From: HGM04593 sp045646845
GTDB taxonomy: Bacteria > Bacteroidota > Bacteroidia > Bacteroidales > Bacteroidaceae
NCBI GenBank assembly: GCA_045646845.1
Contig: JAZRLO010000002.1
Coordinates: forward strand, 1 to 64,000
Length of the DNA: 64,000 bases
Direction of reading: 5' to 3'
The notes under the pieces were generated by a model. The model was not told the origin of the DNA and made no database searches. It was given only the letters and a program-made list of their open reading frames with translations. This document shows positions 8,273-16,626 of the stretch, one piece after another. The number at the start of each line of letters is the position of its first letter. Position 1 is the stretch's first letter. The position numbers and the translations under genes are program-made.

Positions 8273-10045
8273 TTATTTGTAAGTCGGGCCATATGTGGCA
8301 CAAGCCCTGTAGTCGGCACCCTCCTTGTCCATTCCGAACGCATTCCATGACGCCGGACGGAAAATTTTCTCCTCATCGACATTATGCATGCACACAGGAA
8401 TGCGCAGCATTGACGCCAGAGTTATGAGGTCGGCACCTATATGACCGTAGCTGATTGCACCGTGGTTTGCACCCCAATTGTTCATCACCGAATATACATC
8501 CTTGAACGGAGCCTTCTCGCACAAACGCGGCACGAACCATGTAGTAGGCCATGTCGGGTCGGTACGCATATTCAGTACATCATGTATTTCCGGGTCAACG
8601 TCGGCAGTCCATCCCTCAGCTATCTGAAGCACGGGACCAAGGCCTTTTACCAGATTCAGACGGCTCATGGTCACAGGCATGCCACCCTTTGAAAGGAAAT
8701 TCGAAGAGAACCCGCCTCCACGGAAATAGTCACGGTCGGCAGGCATCCAGTTCGTGTCCGCAAGACAAGCCTCGGCATCCTTGTCTGTCATCTCCCAGCA
8801 AGGCTTCATACAGGGTTCACCGGCCGCATTCACACTCGCACCTGTAGCGTCGAGTGTTGTCGCACCGGAATTTATAAGATGTATCATACCACCTGCGGCA
8901 AGACCTGTAAGTTCCTTGCCCGTAACACGCTTCACAGCCTCGGGGCTCCAGTATGTGCGGACGTCGGAGAACATCTGTCCGCAACCGGTCAGTAACTTGC
9001 CGAAGAGCATCGCGACGCCGTTGCATGCATCGTTCTCAGTCGCAAGCACATAAGCCTCGCGCAATCCGTTCCAGTCAAAGGTACTGCACAGCAACGCCTC
9101 GGTAAAGTCGCCGTTGGGCTTCCAGTCGGTCCACTGACGCTGTCCCTGGAAACCTGCAGCTATGGCGTTGTGACCGATAGCCTCCTCCTTGAATCCCAAT
9201 TCGCGTAGTTTCGGGTTACCGAGCATAAGGTCGCGCACAATTATTGTCATCTTGACCACGAACTCCCAGTCAGCATCCTTGCTGGCACGGTCTTTCTGTT
9301 TTTCGGGGCGGTTCTTGTCCCACCCCTCCTTTACCTTGCAGTATTTCTCGGTCCATGCCATAGCCTTGGCATACTCCTCCTTGTCATAAATGCCCTCTTC
9401 CATGCGGCGCAGGATTTCCGTCTCATCGACACTCTCGTTACGCATGCCCAAATACTCCTGGAAGAAGTTCTGGTCAACGATACTGCCGGCTATACCCATA
9501 CACTGACTACCGATTGAGAGATAGCTCTCTCCGCGCATCTGCGCAACAGCTACAGCCGCACGCGCCCAACGCAATATTTTTTCGGCAACATCGGCCGGGA
9601 TTGTATTGTCGTCAAGATCCTGGACATCGTGGCCATATATGCCGAACGCGGGTAACCCCTTCTGTGCATGACCGGCAAGAACGGCCGCAAGATATACCGC
9701 ACCAGGACGCTCCGTTCCGTTGAAGCCCCATACAGCCTTCGGCCAATGGGGGTGCATATCCATTGTCTCGGAACCGTAGCACCAGCATGATGTAACGGAG
9801 ATTGTAGCACCTACGCCTTCGCGCTCAAACTTTGCGGCACAGGCGGCACTCTCTGCAACACGTCCTATAGTGCCGTCAGCAATGACACACTCCACGGGCT
9901 TGCCGTCGGAATAACGCACATTGGCCGAAATAAGTTCAGCCACAGCCTTGGCCAGGTTCATGGTCTTCTCTTCAAGACTCTCTCTCACACCACCCTGACG
10001 ACCGTCTATTGTAGGGCGGATACCGATTTTGGGATATTTGCTCAT
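8273..10045 (-). CDS. fucI: L-fucose isomerase
   Basis: Converts L-fucose to L-fuculose, the first step of fucose breakdown, with Mn2+. The 590-residue length matches E. coli FucI (591). The start is MSKYPKIGIRPTIDGRQGGV, the exact family opening. The metal ligands of the known enzyme can be placed: Glu in LATENDACNG, Asp in SDVRTYWSPE and His in NNWGANHGAISYGH. It is the first gene of the operon fucI-mutarotase-fucP. Fuculokinase and aldolase genes, which usually sit with it, are not in this window. Confidence 0.97.
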   Translation of the reverse strand: MSKYPKIGIRPTIDGRQGGVRESLEEKTMNLAKAVAELISANVRYSDGKPVECVIADGTIGRVAESAACAAKFEREGVGATISVTSCWCYGSETMDMHPHWPKAVWGFNGTERPGAVYLAAVLAGHAQKGLPAFGIYGHDVQDLDDNTIPADVAEKILRWARAAVAVAQMRGESYLSIGSQCMGIAGSIVDQNFFQEYLGMRNESVDETEILRRMEEGIYDKEEYAKAMAWTEKYCKVKEGWDKNRPEKQKDRASKDADWEFVVKMTIIVRDLMLGNPKLRELGFKEEAIGHNAIAAGFQGQRQWTDWKPNGDFTEALLCSTFDWNGLREAYVLATENDACNGVAMLFGKLLTGCGQMFSDVRTYWSPEAVKRVTGKELTGLAAGGMIHLINSGATTLDATGASVNAAGEPCMKPCWEMTDKDAEACLADTNWMPADRDYFRGGGFSSNFLSKGGMPVTMSRLNLVKGLGPVLQIAEGWTADVDPEIHDVLNMRTDPTWPTTWFVPRLCEKAPFKDVYSVMNNWGANHGAISYGHIGADLITLASMLRIPVCMHNVDEEKIFRPASWNAFGMDKEGADYRACATYGPTYK

Positions 10046-10150
10046 ATTATAATTGTTGATTACAAGTTTTCAAAGTACAAGTATAAATATATTTTTTCAA
10101 AAAATGATAAAATTATGTTTTTTAAACATTCATGAAAGCAATAATAAAAT

Positions 10151-10184
10151 TACCGGAACCTACACATCCGTGTCGATTCCGGTA
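10151..10184 (-). terminator. Terminator after the SPOR lipoprotein gene
   Basis: Eight-bp stem TACCGGAA/TTCCGGTA (10151-10158, 10177-10184). On the minus strand it is followed by ATTTTATTATTG. It lies in the 160-bp gap that also carries the fucI leader; I could not assign a convincing fucI promoter there. Confidence 0.65.
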
Positions 10185-10209
10185 AATTCATTGTCTAAAA
10201 ACGGGATTC

Positions 10210-10710
10210 TTACTTGTTATAGAGCAACCAAGCTTTCTGGAAATCCTTGTTGTCGGGGTGGTCCGCCTTGAACTGAGCACGCGCCTCCGCAGCCTTCTGA
10301 CGGCTGTCGTAAGAAGCACATACCACACGGTACATACCTGTCTCGGGATTCTGCACTACGATTGCATCGTAACCCTCCTCTATAAGTGATGCACGGAGAT
10401 TGTCGGCGTTGGGTTTAACTGAGAAACTGCCGCAAACCACGCTGTAAGCCTTCAACTGGCCTTCAGAGCCTTCTGCCACCACAACTTTCTCTGTACGGTA
10501 GCTGTCATCGACCTCAACCTCTTCCTTGACCTCATCCTTAACCGTTGACGAAGCTACAGGAACGATGTCAATTGCATCACTCTCCTGACTGCCGTCCAGT
10601 TCCGTACGGGCACCGTCATACGCATTCTCAAACTCCGCCTGCTTCGATTTGCAGGAAACAATTGTGAGGGCAGAACATACTGCAAGCACAATAACAAATG
10701 ATTTCTTCAT
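10210..10710 (-). CDS. SPOR-domain lipoprotein
   Basis: A 166-residue envelope lipoprotein. The signal MKKSFVIVLAVCSALTIVSC ends in a lipobox, with Cys20 as the lipidated residue. An acidic low-complexity linker (about 25-85) follows, then a C-terminal SPOR domain (about 87-166, with KAYSVVCGSFSVKPNADNLRA and GMYRVVCASYDSRQKAA). SPOR domains bind denuded peptidoglycan strands, typically at division sites. I take the ATG at 10710 as the start; an in-frame TTG at 10719 is less likely because the signal peptide begins at MKKSF. Single-gene unit with a consensus promoter. Confidence 0.92.
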   Translation of the reverse strand: MKKSFVIVLAVCSALTIVSCKSKQAEFENAYDGARTELDGSQESDAIDIVPVASSTVKDEVKEEVEVDDSYRTEKVVVAEGSEGQLKAYSVVCGSFSVKPNADNLRASLIEEGYDAIVVQNPETGMYRVVCASYDSRQKAAEARAQFKADHPDNKDFQKAWLLYNK

Positions 10711-10746
10711 AACTATCAAGTATTGTATTATTCTTAATATTTTTCA

Positions 10747-10777
10747 CAAAAATAGCAAAAAAACAGCAACCGGACAA
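10747..10777 (-). promoter_or_regulatory. Promoter for the SPOR lipoprotein gene
   Basis: Minus-strand -7 box TATTTTTG (10754-10747) and TTG at 10777-10775, spacer 20 nt. The TSS should fall about 30 nt before the ATG at 10710. Confidence 0.6.
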
Positions 10778-10849
10778 CTATATGCAATGCAAATTTGGCC
10801 GTAAAGGGAAAAACAGCGGCTTTTGTGGCGGAACAAGAAACTTTTAAGC

Positions 10850-10857
10850 TATCTTTG
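10850..10857 (+). promoter_or_regulatory. -7 box for the M64 peptidase gene
   Basis: Perfect TATCTTTG, 57 bp before the ATG at 10915. The nearest TTTG is 24 nt upstream, longer than usual, so the -33 element is weak. Confidence 0.45.
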
Positions 10858-10914
10858 CATAGAATAAGTGACAACAGAAGCTGTTGTACATAACAAAAAG
10901 CAAACAACAATAAT

Positions 10915-12234
10915 ATGAAAAAGAGAATCCTGTTCATGGCTTCGGCCGCACTGCTCATATCATGCTCTACCGGCAAGATAGCCACCGGCATGGAGACGGC
11001 AGCCACCGATAACGTTTACAACACACTCTTCACAGGCAAGACAATGCGTTTCGACTTCCATCATTCCGGAAACAGTTCGTACGAGGAGTATCATTTCGAC
11101 AGAGTGATAAGGGAAGGCGACTGGGCCGGCTCAAAGGTTTCCCTGATTAACCCGTTCGACTACGGAGAGCAGCATTTCAGAATAGTTGACTCAGCCACAG
11201 GCATCACCATATACAAGAACAACTACTGCACGCTGTTCAACGAATGGCAGACCACCCCCGAGGCAGAACTGACCACAAGGGCATTCCCCGAAGGAGTCAT
11301 ATTCCCTGAGCCGAAGAACGACTTTAGCATAGAGATTTATGCCCGGAACAAGAAGAGCAAGGAGTGGGAAAAGAAATACTCATACCCTGTCGATGTCAGC
11401 AGCTACAACATACAGCCCGGAAAGAGCGAATACGAGAGCATTGACATACACATCGGCGGCGACATCGCCCACAGCCTCGACATAGTGCTACTGCCGGACG
11501 GATTCACGGCCGAGGAGAAGGAGAAGTTCTTGGAATCGTGCAACATGTGGTGCGATGCACTTTTCAAATACGCCCCGTTCACACAAAACAAGCACCGCAT
11601 AAACGTGAGGGCCGTATGGGCACCGTCAAAGGAGAAGGGCGTGAGCAAGCCCGGATTCGGAAAGTGGGTAAACAACCTGCTGGGAACAAGATTCTTCACC
11701 TTCAACAGCGAACGCTACCAGATGACCGAAGAGTTCCAAAAGGTACGTGACGTAGCCGCCAATGCACCATACGAAAGTATCTATATCCTGACCAACACCG
11801 ACAAGTACGGCGGCGGCGGAATATACAATTTCTACGGACTCGGTTCTGCCGGCAAGACCGGACGCACCGGCGAGGTATATGTACACGAGTTCGGCCACTC
11901 GCTCATGGGCCTGGGCGACGAGTACATTGAGATAGGCAACACGGTAAGCGCGCTCTACCCTGCCGGCAAGGAGCCATGGGAAGCAAACCTCACACGCTTT
12001 GAGAAATTCGAAGGCAAATGGGAAGATATGATAGAAGAAGGGACGCCGGTTCCGACAGTTGCCGGAGAGGGCACTACCGAGAAGGAGTGGAAGATAGGAG
12101 CATACGAAGGCGGCGGTTACCTGGAGAAAGGAATCTTCCGCGGCTGGCCGGAATGTATGATGAAGGCACTAACCGAGTTCTGCCCGGTGTGCCAGAGAGC
12201 AATAGAGAGATATCTCGACTACATGTGCAAATAA
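10915..12234 (+). CDS. Peptidase M64 (IgA peptidase family) lipoprotein
   Basis: A 439-residue zinc metallopeptidase of family M64. The lipoprotein signal MKKRILFMASAALLISC puts it on the outer membrane or cell surface, with Cys17 lipidated. Residues about 30-165 form a beta-rich N-terminal domain and about 170-439 the catalytic domain. The active site HEFGHSLMGLGDEY at residues 324-337 gives zinc ligands His324, His328 and probably Asp335, with catalytic Glu325. The founding member cleaves IgA, but most Bacteroides homologues have no proven substrate. It stands alone and ends inside a very long hairpin shared with the convergent neighbour. Confidence 0.92.
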   Translation: MKKRILFMASAALLISCSTGKIATGMETAATDNVYNTLFTGKTMRFDFHHSGNSSYEEYHFDRVIREGDWAGSKVSLINPFDYGEQHFRIVDSATGITIYKNNYCTLFNEWQTTPEAELTTRAFPEGVIFPEPKNDFSIEIYARNKKSKEWEKKYSYPVDVSSYNIQPGKSEYESIDIHIGGDIAHSLDIVLLPDGFTAEEKEKFLESCNMWCDALFKYAPFTQNKHRINVRAVWAPSKEKGVSKPGFGKWVNNLLGTRFFTFNSERYQMTEEFQKVRDVAANAPYESIYILTNTDKYGGGGIYNFYGLGSAGKTGRTGEVYVHEFGHSLMGLGDEYIEIGNTVSALYPAGKEPWEANLTRFEKFEGKWEDMIEEGTPVPTVAGEGTTEKEWKIGAYEGGGYLEKGIFRGWPECMMKALTEFCPVCQRAIERYLDYMCK

Positions 12235-12283
12235 CAATACAGGAAGAGAGAGCCGGCGGCTCTCTCTTCCTGTATTGTTATTT
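12229..12283. terminator. Bidirectional 26-bp perfect hairpin
   Basis: Arms 12229-12254 and 12258-12283 pair without mismatch around the loop GGC. The left arm contains the stop codon of the M64 gene (12232-12234). A/T-rich outer arms supply the T-tract in both directions. It serves the M64 gene (+) and the lipoprotein gene ending at 12290 (-). Confidence 0.85.
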
Positions 12284-12289
12284 CTTACA

Positions 12290-13186
12290 TTAATCAACGT
12301 ATGTAATTTCGGTCTTTCGCCCGGTTGCATCGGTAAAGGATACCGGACAGTCCCGGTCATCAAACTCCCACTCTCCGTAGATATAAGCAGGGTTCCCCTG
12401 TTCGTCCTTGCCCAGCATAGAGATAGGAAGATAAGGGCTTGTCGCGCCCAACATACCGAACGCGCCCAACTGGTAAGATGCGTAGTATTGTGAACGGTTG
12501 GCATATATTTCCTGCTCTATACCCCAATATCCGAAGTATGCGGAGAGGTCAAAATTTATCCTGTTGCGGAAGTGGGAATAGCCGTACTCTACAGCCCTGT
12601 CAAGGACAACGGAATCCTTTTCGAGATTTGTGACAACATAACCCGACACGTCACCGCTCGCATCACGTCTTATAGCATATTCACGTCCGCTGTCGGTGTA
12701 TGCCGCAGTCAACGACGTGGTCGAATAGACAAAGTCAATCGTCAAGAAAGTGGAAAGAACGCCGACCTTGCTGAACATGCCGCGATCCGTACCGCTCTCA
12801 CGCGTATTCCATTCGGGATATTCTGGATACTCGCGTTCAATCACATAATCAACCTCAAGCACATCCCCTTTATAGTAATATTTCGCACTTGAAGTGATAT
12901 TGCAGGCATAATAGCGTACGATGTCGGCAAACTCAACAGCCCTGTGATGGACCATATTGGAGTTAATGTTCTTGATTCTTCCCTGTGCATCATACTCAAA
13001 CTTGTGTTCCCAAGAATAGTCACGGCCGTCGATAGTGTTGGTTGTTCTGACCGTAGCCACCTTGCGCAATGTCTGTGAAGGCTTGTAGGGAGACTCGGCC
13101 GTATCGGCATTGTAATCGTTGCTTTCGCTGCAGGCTGCAAACATGGTACAGGCAGCCACAGCGAACAAATAAAACAGTTTCTTCAT
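12290..13186 (-). CDS. Lipoprotein of unknown function, DUF4595-like
   Basis: A 298-residue protein with a clear lipoprotein signal (MKKLFYLFAVAACTMFAAC, Cys19). The body is rich in beta-strand patterns such as WEHKFEYDAQGRIKNI and YIYGEWEFDDRDCPVSFTDA. These resemble the DUF4595-type lipoproteins common in gut Bacteroidales; this assignment is by eye only. There are no catalytic motifs and no helices after the signal. I use the ATG at 13186; a GTG directly before it is also in frame. Probably exported to the periplasm or cell surface. It has no operon partners. Confidence 0.8.
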   Translation of the reverse strand: MKKLFYLFAVAACTMFAACSESNDYNADTAESPYKPSQTLRKVATVRTTNTIDGRDYSWEHKFEYDAQGRIKNINSNMVHHRAVEFADIVRYYACNITSSAKYYYKGDVLEVDYVIEREYPEYPEWNTRESGTDRGMFSKVGVLSTFLTIDFVYSTTSLTAAYTDSGREYAIRRDASGDVSGYVVTNLEKDSVVLDRAVEYGYSHFRNRINFDLSAYFGYWGIEQEIYANRSQYYASYQLGAFGMLGATSPYLPISMLGKDEQGNPAYIYGEWEFDDRDCPVSFTDATGRKTEITYVD

Positions 13187-13307
13187 CACGGTAATGTCAT
13201 TTGTTTACGGATGCGAAGATATACTTTTATACGCTACCTGCAAAGAAAAAGGGAGCGTTTAACAGCCGGAGTACTCAACCAGCGCGCTTCGGCGATTGTT
13301 ATTGCAG

Positions 13308-13475
13308 TATAAAAAGGGCAATAATATAGCAGTTGACCCAAATATTGTTTGTCATACTGAGCAAAGCGAAGTATCTATTTTAAACGCAGTTTTTAGATCC
13401 TTCACATTCGCTCAGGATGACAAGTTCGCGAAGAAAAAAGTCGCGGGTCAACTGCTATATTATTACTATAAAAAG
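13308..13475. repeat. MITE-like nested inverted repeat with flanking 9-bp direct repeats
   Basis: The outer arms AATAATATAGCAGTTGACCC (13320-13339) and its exact reverse complement (13445-13464) enclose a second, imperfect inverted repeat. The inner repeat begins TGTCATACTGAGC near 13350 and ends with GCTCAGGATGACA near 13422. The sequence TATAAAAAG occurs just outside on both sides (13308-13316 and 13467-13475), as a target duplication would. TGTCATNCTGAGC motifs are known to recur in many Bacteroidetes genomes. No ORF lies inside. It ends 9 bp before the cbpA start codon and so must carry or displace the cbpA promoter. Confidence 0.75.
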
Positions 13476-13483
13476 TTCAAGAA

Positions 13484-14386
13484 ATGGCATTCATAGACTA
13501 TTACAAGGTGCTTGGAGTGAAGAGCGACGCCTCACAGGAAGAGATAAAGAAAGCTTACCGCCGTATGGCGAAACGTTACCACCCCGACACCAACAAGGAT
13601 GCACCCGATGCAAAGGAGAGATTCCAGGAGATAAACGAAGCCAACGAGGTGCTGAGCGACCCCGAAAAGCGAAGAAAATACGACGAGTATGGCGAGAACT
13701 GGAGACATGCCGATGAGTTCGAAGCACAAAGGAACAGATACCGCAACAGCGCGCAGGAGGGCTACAATTTCGGTGGGTTCGGAGGATTCGGTGATTTCAG
13801 TGGCCGCAACGCCAACGCCAGCGGTTTCAGCGACTTCTTCGAGGAGCTGTTCGGGCACGGTGCGTTCAGCGGCACACGCGGCCGGCAGAGAGGTGGCGAT
13901 ATTCAGGCTACGCTCCAACTGACATTAAAGGAGGCCGCCACAACACACAGACAGCAGTTCAGCGTTAATGGAGAAGCCATAAGCATCACTGTTCCAGCCG
14001 GCATTGCAGACGGACAGAAGATAAGAATAAAGGGCAAAGGAGAAACAGGTACCAACGGAGAACGTGGCGACCTGTATATAACGTTCAGCATAACGCCCGA
14101 CAGCCGTTTCACTCGCCAGGGCAACGACCTGCACACGACAACCGCTGTTGATATATTTACCCTGCTGCTTGGTGGTGACATCATAGTCCCCACACTCAAC
14201 GGAGAGATTAAAGCCACAATAAAACCCGGCACGCAGCCCGGCAGCAGACTGCGCCTTCGTGGCAAGGGATTCCCCGTCTATAAACAGGAGGGCACTTTCG
14301 GCGACCTCATTGTAACCATAGCTGTCACAATTCCACAACTTAGCGAAAGACAACGCGAAGAGATAGCAAAGATCCTTGAAAGATGA
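13484..14386 (+). CDS. cbpA: CbpA-type DnaJ co-chaperone
   Basis: A 300-residue class B J-protein that stimulates the DnaK ATPase. The J-domain (1-70) has the HPD motif in KRYHPDTNKDAP. A Gly/Phe-rich linker (about 85-130, with FGGFGGFGDFSGRN) follows, then two C-terminal beta domains (about 135-300). There is no zinc-finger domain, which separates it from DnaJ proper. In E. coli, CbpA is regulated by its partner CbpM; no cbpM is beside it here. The start ATG at 13484 gives MAFIDYYKVLGV, the normal opening. The repeat element immediately upstream may influence expression. Confidence 0.94.
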   Translation: MAFIDYYKVLGVKSDASQEEIKKAYRRMAKRYHPDTNKDAPDAKERFQEINEANEVLSDPEKRRKYDEYGENWRHADEFEAQRNRYRNSAQEGYNFGGFGGFGDFSGRNANASGFSDFFEELFGHGAFSGTRGRQRGGDIQATLQLTLKEAATTHRQQFSVNGEAISITVPAGIADGQKIRIKGKGETGTNGERGDLYITFSITPDSRFTRQGNDLHTTTAVDIFTLLLGGDIIVPTLNGEIKATIKPGTQPGSRLRLRGKGFPVYKQEGTFGDLIVTIAVTIPQLSERQREEIAKILER

Positions 14387-14425
14387 AATTGTTCCTTAGA
14401 GTCCATAAAACAAACCGCGAAAAAA

Positions 14426-14465
14426 CTTAAAGTCCCTGGAGACACTAAAGACTCTAGAGACCTTA
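14426..14465. repeat. Short imperfect repeats between convergent cbpA and kinase genes
   Basis: TTAAAGTCCCTGGAGACA is followed by CTAAAGACTCTAGAGACC, which is both a rough direct and a rough inverted copy. It can fold into an imperfect stem and lies in the 113-bp gap between convergent genes. It may serve as a weak terminator in place of the long hairpins seen elsewhere. Confidence 0.4.
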
Positions 14466-14499
14466 ATTTATCTGCATTTTTGGGAACTAAGGTGTAAAC

Positions 14500-16626
14500 T
14501 TAGAGGGCGAGGCGCAAGCCGCCGTTGCCGCTCCTGCTGACGGGATTGTAGTCGCCACGATAAGCTACACGACAGCCCTGCGCATGGTAAGCCCAACCAC
14601 CCCCACGAAGCACACGAAAAGAGTCCCATCCATTGTTTACTTTAGGATTTGTTTGAGACCTGTTCGTATATGACGCATAACTATCGAAACACCACTCCCA
14701 TACATTACCACTCATATCGTAAAGGCCGAGTTCATTGGCTTTTTTCAGCTTAACACGATGGGTACTTCCGGTATCCCAATCTTCATCGTACCAGGCCACT
14801 TCGGCAAGTGTGTCGCTACCGCTGTACTGGGTTCTACGCGAACGGTTGCCACCACGGGCAGCATATTCCCATTCAGCCTCGGTGGGCAGGCGAAACTTCC
14901 TACCTGCGGGCAACTGGCCGGCAAGTAAGTTATTAAGTTTATTCACAAAGGTTTGACAATCGTCCCAACTGACACACTCCACCGGGCGTTGGTCATTACC
15001 GGTAAAGTATGACGGATTACTACCCATTACGGCTTGCCAAAGTTCTTGTGTTACCTCGGTCTCACCAATGTAGTAGTCGCTCAAGGTTACATTGTGAACT
15101 GGTTTTTCATCGTCTTCACCATCGTTCGAGCCCATTTGGAATTTTCCACCCTTAACGGCTACCATTTTAAACTTGACACCCTTTACGGTAAATTCGCGAT
15201 TACTGAAAGCATCATTGGCAACAGGGAGTTCATCTTCTAATACCTGTGCTGCAGATGTTGGTGTTTCCTGTTCTTTTTCCGGTGTATCATCCCAAGAGAT
15301 ATTTTCATCACCACTACCACTGAATAGCAGATATCCACCGACTCCAATAATTGCAGAAAGCAACAGAGCTATAATTACCCAAAGAAGATTGCTTTTCCTT
15401 TTTTCAGTTTTGACATTTCCGTTTTCAGTTTTCACCTTCGACAGTTCCGTCTCCACTCCGTCACTACGTGACACCTCCCATCTATGAGTGGAGGAGCTAT
15501 TTATGCTTGTCTCTTCATTGTTGCTATCTGCTTTTGAAAGCTCTCCCACTTTTTCAAAAGGGGGAGTGTCCGAAGGACGAGGGGGATTTATACCCACACG
15601 TGTCTCATCATCGTCGAAACTTGCTGTTTTCAGTTTTCCGTTTTCAGTTTTCACCTTTGACAGTTCAGTCTCCCCTCCGTCACTACGTGACACCTCCCCT
15701 CCGGGAGTGGAGGAGCTATTTAAAAGAGTTTCATCTTTGCTCTTTGCTCTTTCATCTTTACTCTTTCCTCCGTTCTCTAACAGTTTCAAGAACTCTGCCA
15801 CACTCTGTGGGCGATGCATCTTGGCAATCTCCATTGCAGCCTCTACAGCTATGCGAGTTGCAAAAGATATATCAGCCGGCAGTGGATCCAGTTCTTCGCC
15901 ACTGGCACGCAAATGGGCGGCCACAGGAGTAACACCAGTCAATGCCTTGTAGAGTGTTGCTCCGAGCGCGTATATATCGGCCGAGGGATAGAAGCGTACT
16001 ACTCCATTACCGCTCTGCTCTATTGGGGCATAGCCTGGAGTACAGCCAAGAAGCGTCGAGGTATTCTCACCACCGACCTCATCGTACTGCTTCGACACAC
16101 CGAAGTCGATGAGCACAGCCTTGCCGCTCTTGTCAATCATTATATTCTGCGGCTTCACATCAAGGTGCAGGCGGTTACAGTTATGGACACAATCAAGTGC
16201 ATCGGCAACCTGGAATATGTAACCAAGTGCCTCTTTCTCGCACAAACGGCCTTTGTCGGCTATCAACGATGCAAGAGAGCATCCCTCAATATAATCCATC
16301 ACATAATAGACCGTGCCGTTCTCTTCGAAGATGTCGGTGACACGGACTATGTTCGGGTGATTCATATTAAAGATTGCCTGCGCCTCTTCGATAAATTTCT
16401 TGCGAAGACGTTCTATCAGTTCGGCCTTTGATTGCGTTGCCACAGAAATACGATATGTCGAAGCATCACGGTTACAGTAGTCCTTCACGAAGAACTCCTT
16501 TATTGCCACTGTTGTGTTGAGCATTGCGTGGCGCGCCTTGTATGTACAGCCGAAGCCACCGCTACCTACGTAGCTGATGATCTCATATTTGCCACCTTGC
16601 AGAAGTTTTCCTATCGGTAAATACAT
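14500..16626 (-). CDS. Membrane Ser/Thr protein kinase with C-terminal formylglycine-enzyme (SUMF1) fold domain
   Basis: A 708-residue receptor-like protein. The N-terminal Hanks-type kinase (about 10-280) has the glycine loop GSGGFG, the Lys of VAIKEF, HLDVKPQN (catalytic Asp; the usual Arg of HRD is Leu) and DFG in VLIDFGVSK. A low-complexity linker (about 285-407) contains two copies of a repeat-encoded phrase. One membrane helix (about 408-430, LLWVIIALLLSAIIGVGGYL) leads to a periplasmic FGE/SUMF1-fold domain (about 475-708, with RLPTEAEWEYAARGG and GNVWEWC). Only one Cys (in GCRVAYRGD) lies in the active-site region, so formylglycine formation is doubtful; the domain may bind ligand instead. 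Stand-alone gene. Confidence 0.92.
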   Translation of the reverse strand: MYLPIGKLLQGGKYEIISYVGSGGFGCTYKARHAMLNTTVAIKEFFVKDYCNRDASTYRISVATQSKAELIERLRKKFIEEAQAIFNMNHPNIVRVTDIFEENGTVYYVMDYIEGCSLASLIADKGRLCEKEALGYIFQVADALDCVHNCNRLHLDVKPQNIMIDKSGKAVLIDFGVSKQYDEVGGENTSTLLGCTPGYAPIEQSGNGVVRFYPSADIYALGATLYKALTGVTPVAAHLRASGEELDPLPADISFATRIAVEAAMEIAKMHRPQSVAEFLKLLENGGKSKDERAKSKDETLLNSSSTPGGEVSRSDGGETELSKVKTENGKLKTASFDDDETRVGINPPRPSDTPPFEKVGELSKADSNNEETSINSSSTHRWEVSRSDGVETELSKVKTENGNVKTEKRKSNLLWVIIALLLSAIIGVGGYLLFSGSGDENISWDDTPEKEQETPTSAAQVLEDELPVANDAFSNREFTVKGVKFKMVAVKGGKFQMGSNDGEDDEKPVHNVTLSDYYIGETEVTQELWQAVMGSNPSYFTGNDQRPVECVSWDDCQTFVNKLNNLLAGQLPAGRKFRLPTEAEWEYAARGGNRSRRTQYSGSDTLAEVAWYDEDWDTGSTHRVKLKKANELGLYDMSGNVWEWCFDSYASYTNRSQTNPKVNNGWDSFRVLRGGGWAYHAQGCRVAYRGDYNPVSRSGNGGLRLAL
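15400..15721. repeat. Dispersed repeat units inside the kinase linker coding region
   Basis: Two direct copies (about 15400-15504 and 15626-15721) share GTTTTCAGTTTTCACC, then CTCC(A/C)CTCC, a GTCAC-TAC-GTGAC hairpin (15460-15472 and 15679-15691) and GAGTGGAGGAGCTATTTA. Between them, at 15541-15588, is a second palindromic unit with TTTTTCAAAAGGGGGAG and GTCCGAAGGAC. These have the look of intergenic palindromic repeats, yet they are read in frame on the minus strand as kinase linker residues of about 302-333 and 374-409. Confidence 0.75.

Noticed and set aside
13308..13475. Short CRISPR-like repeat-spacer array upstream of cbpA
   Set aside because: The repeats are inverted pairs, not regularly spaced direct repeats, and no cas genes are present.
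14500..16626. Possible diversity-generating retroelement target, because the C-terminal domain has the SUMF1/C-type lectin fold used by such systems
   Set aside because: No reverse transcriptase, no template repeat and no accessory gene is visible in the window, and the direct repeats lie in the linker, not at the 3' end of the gene.
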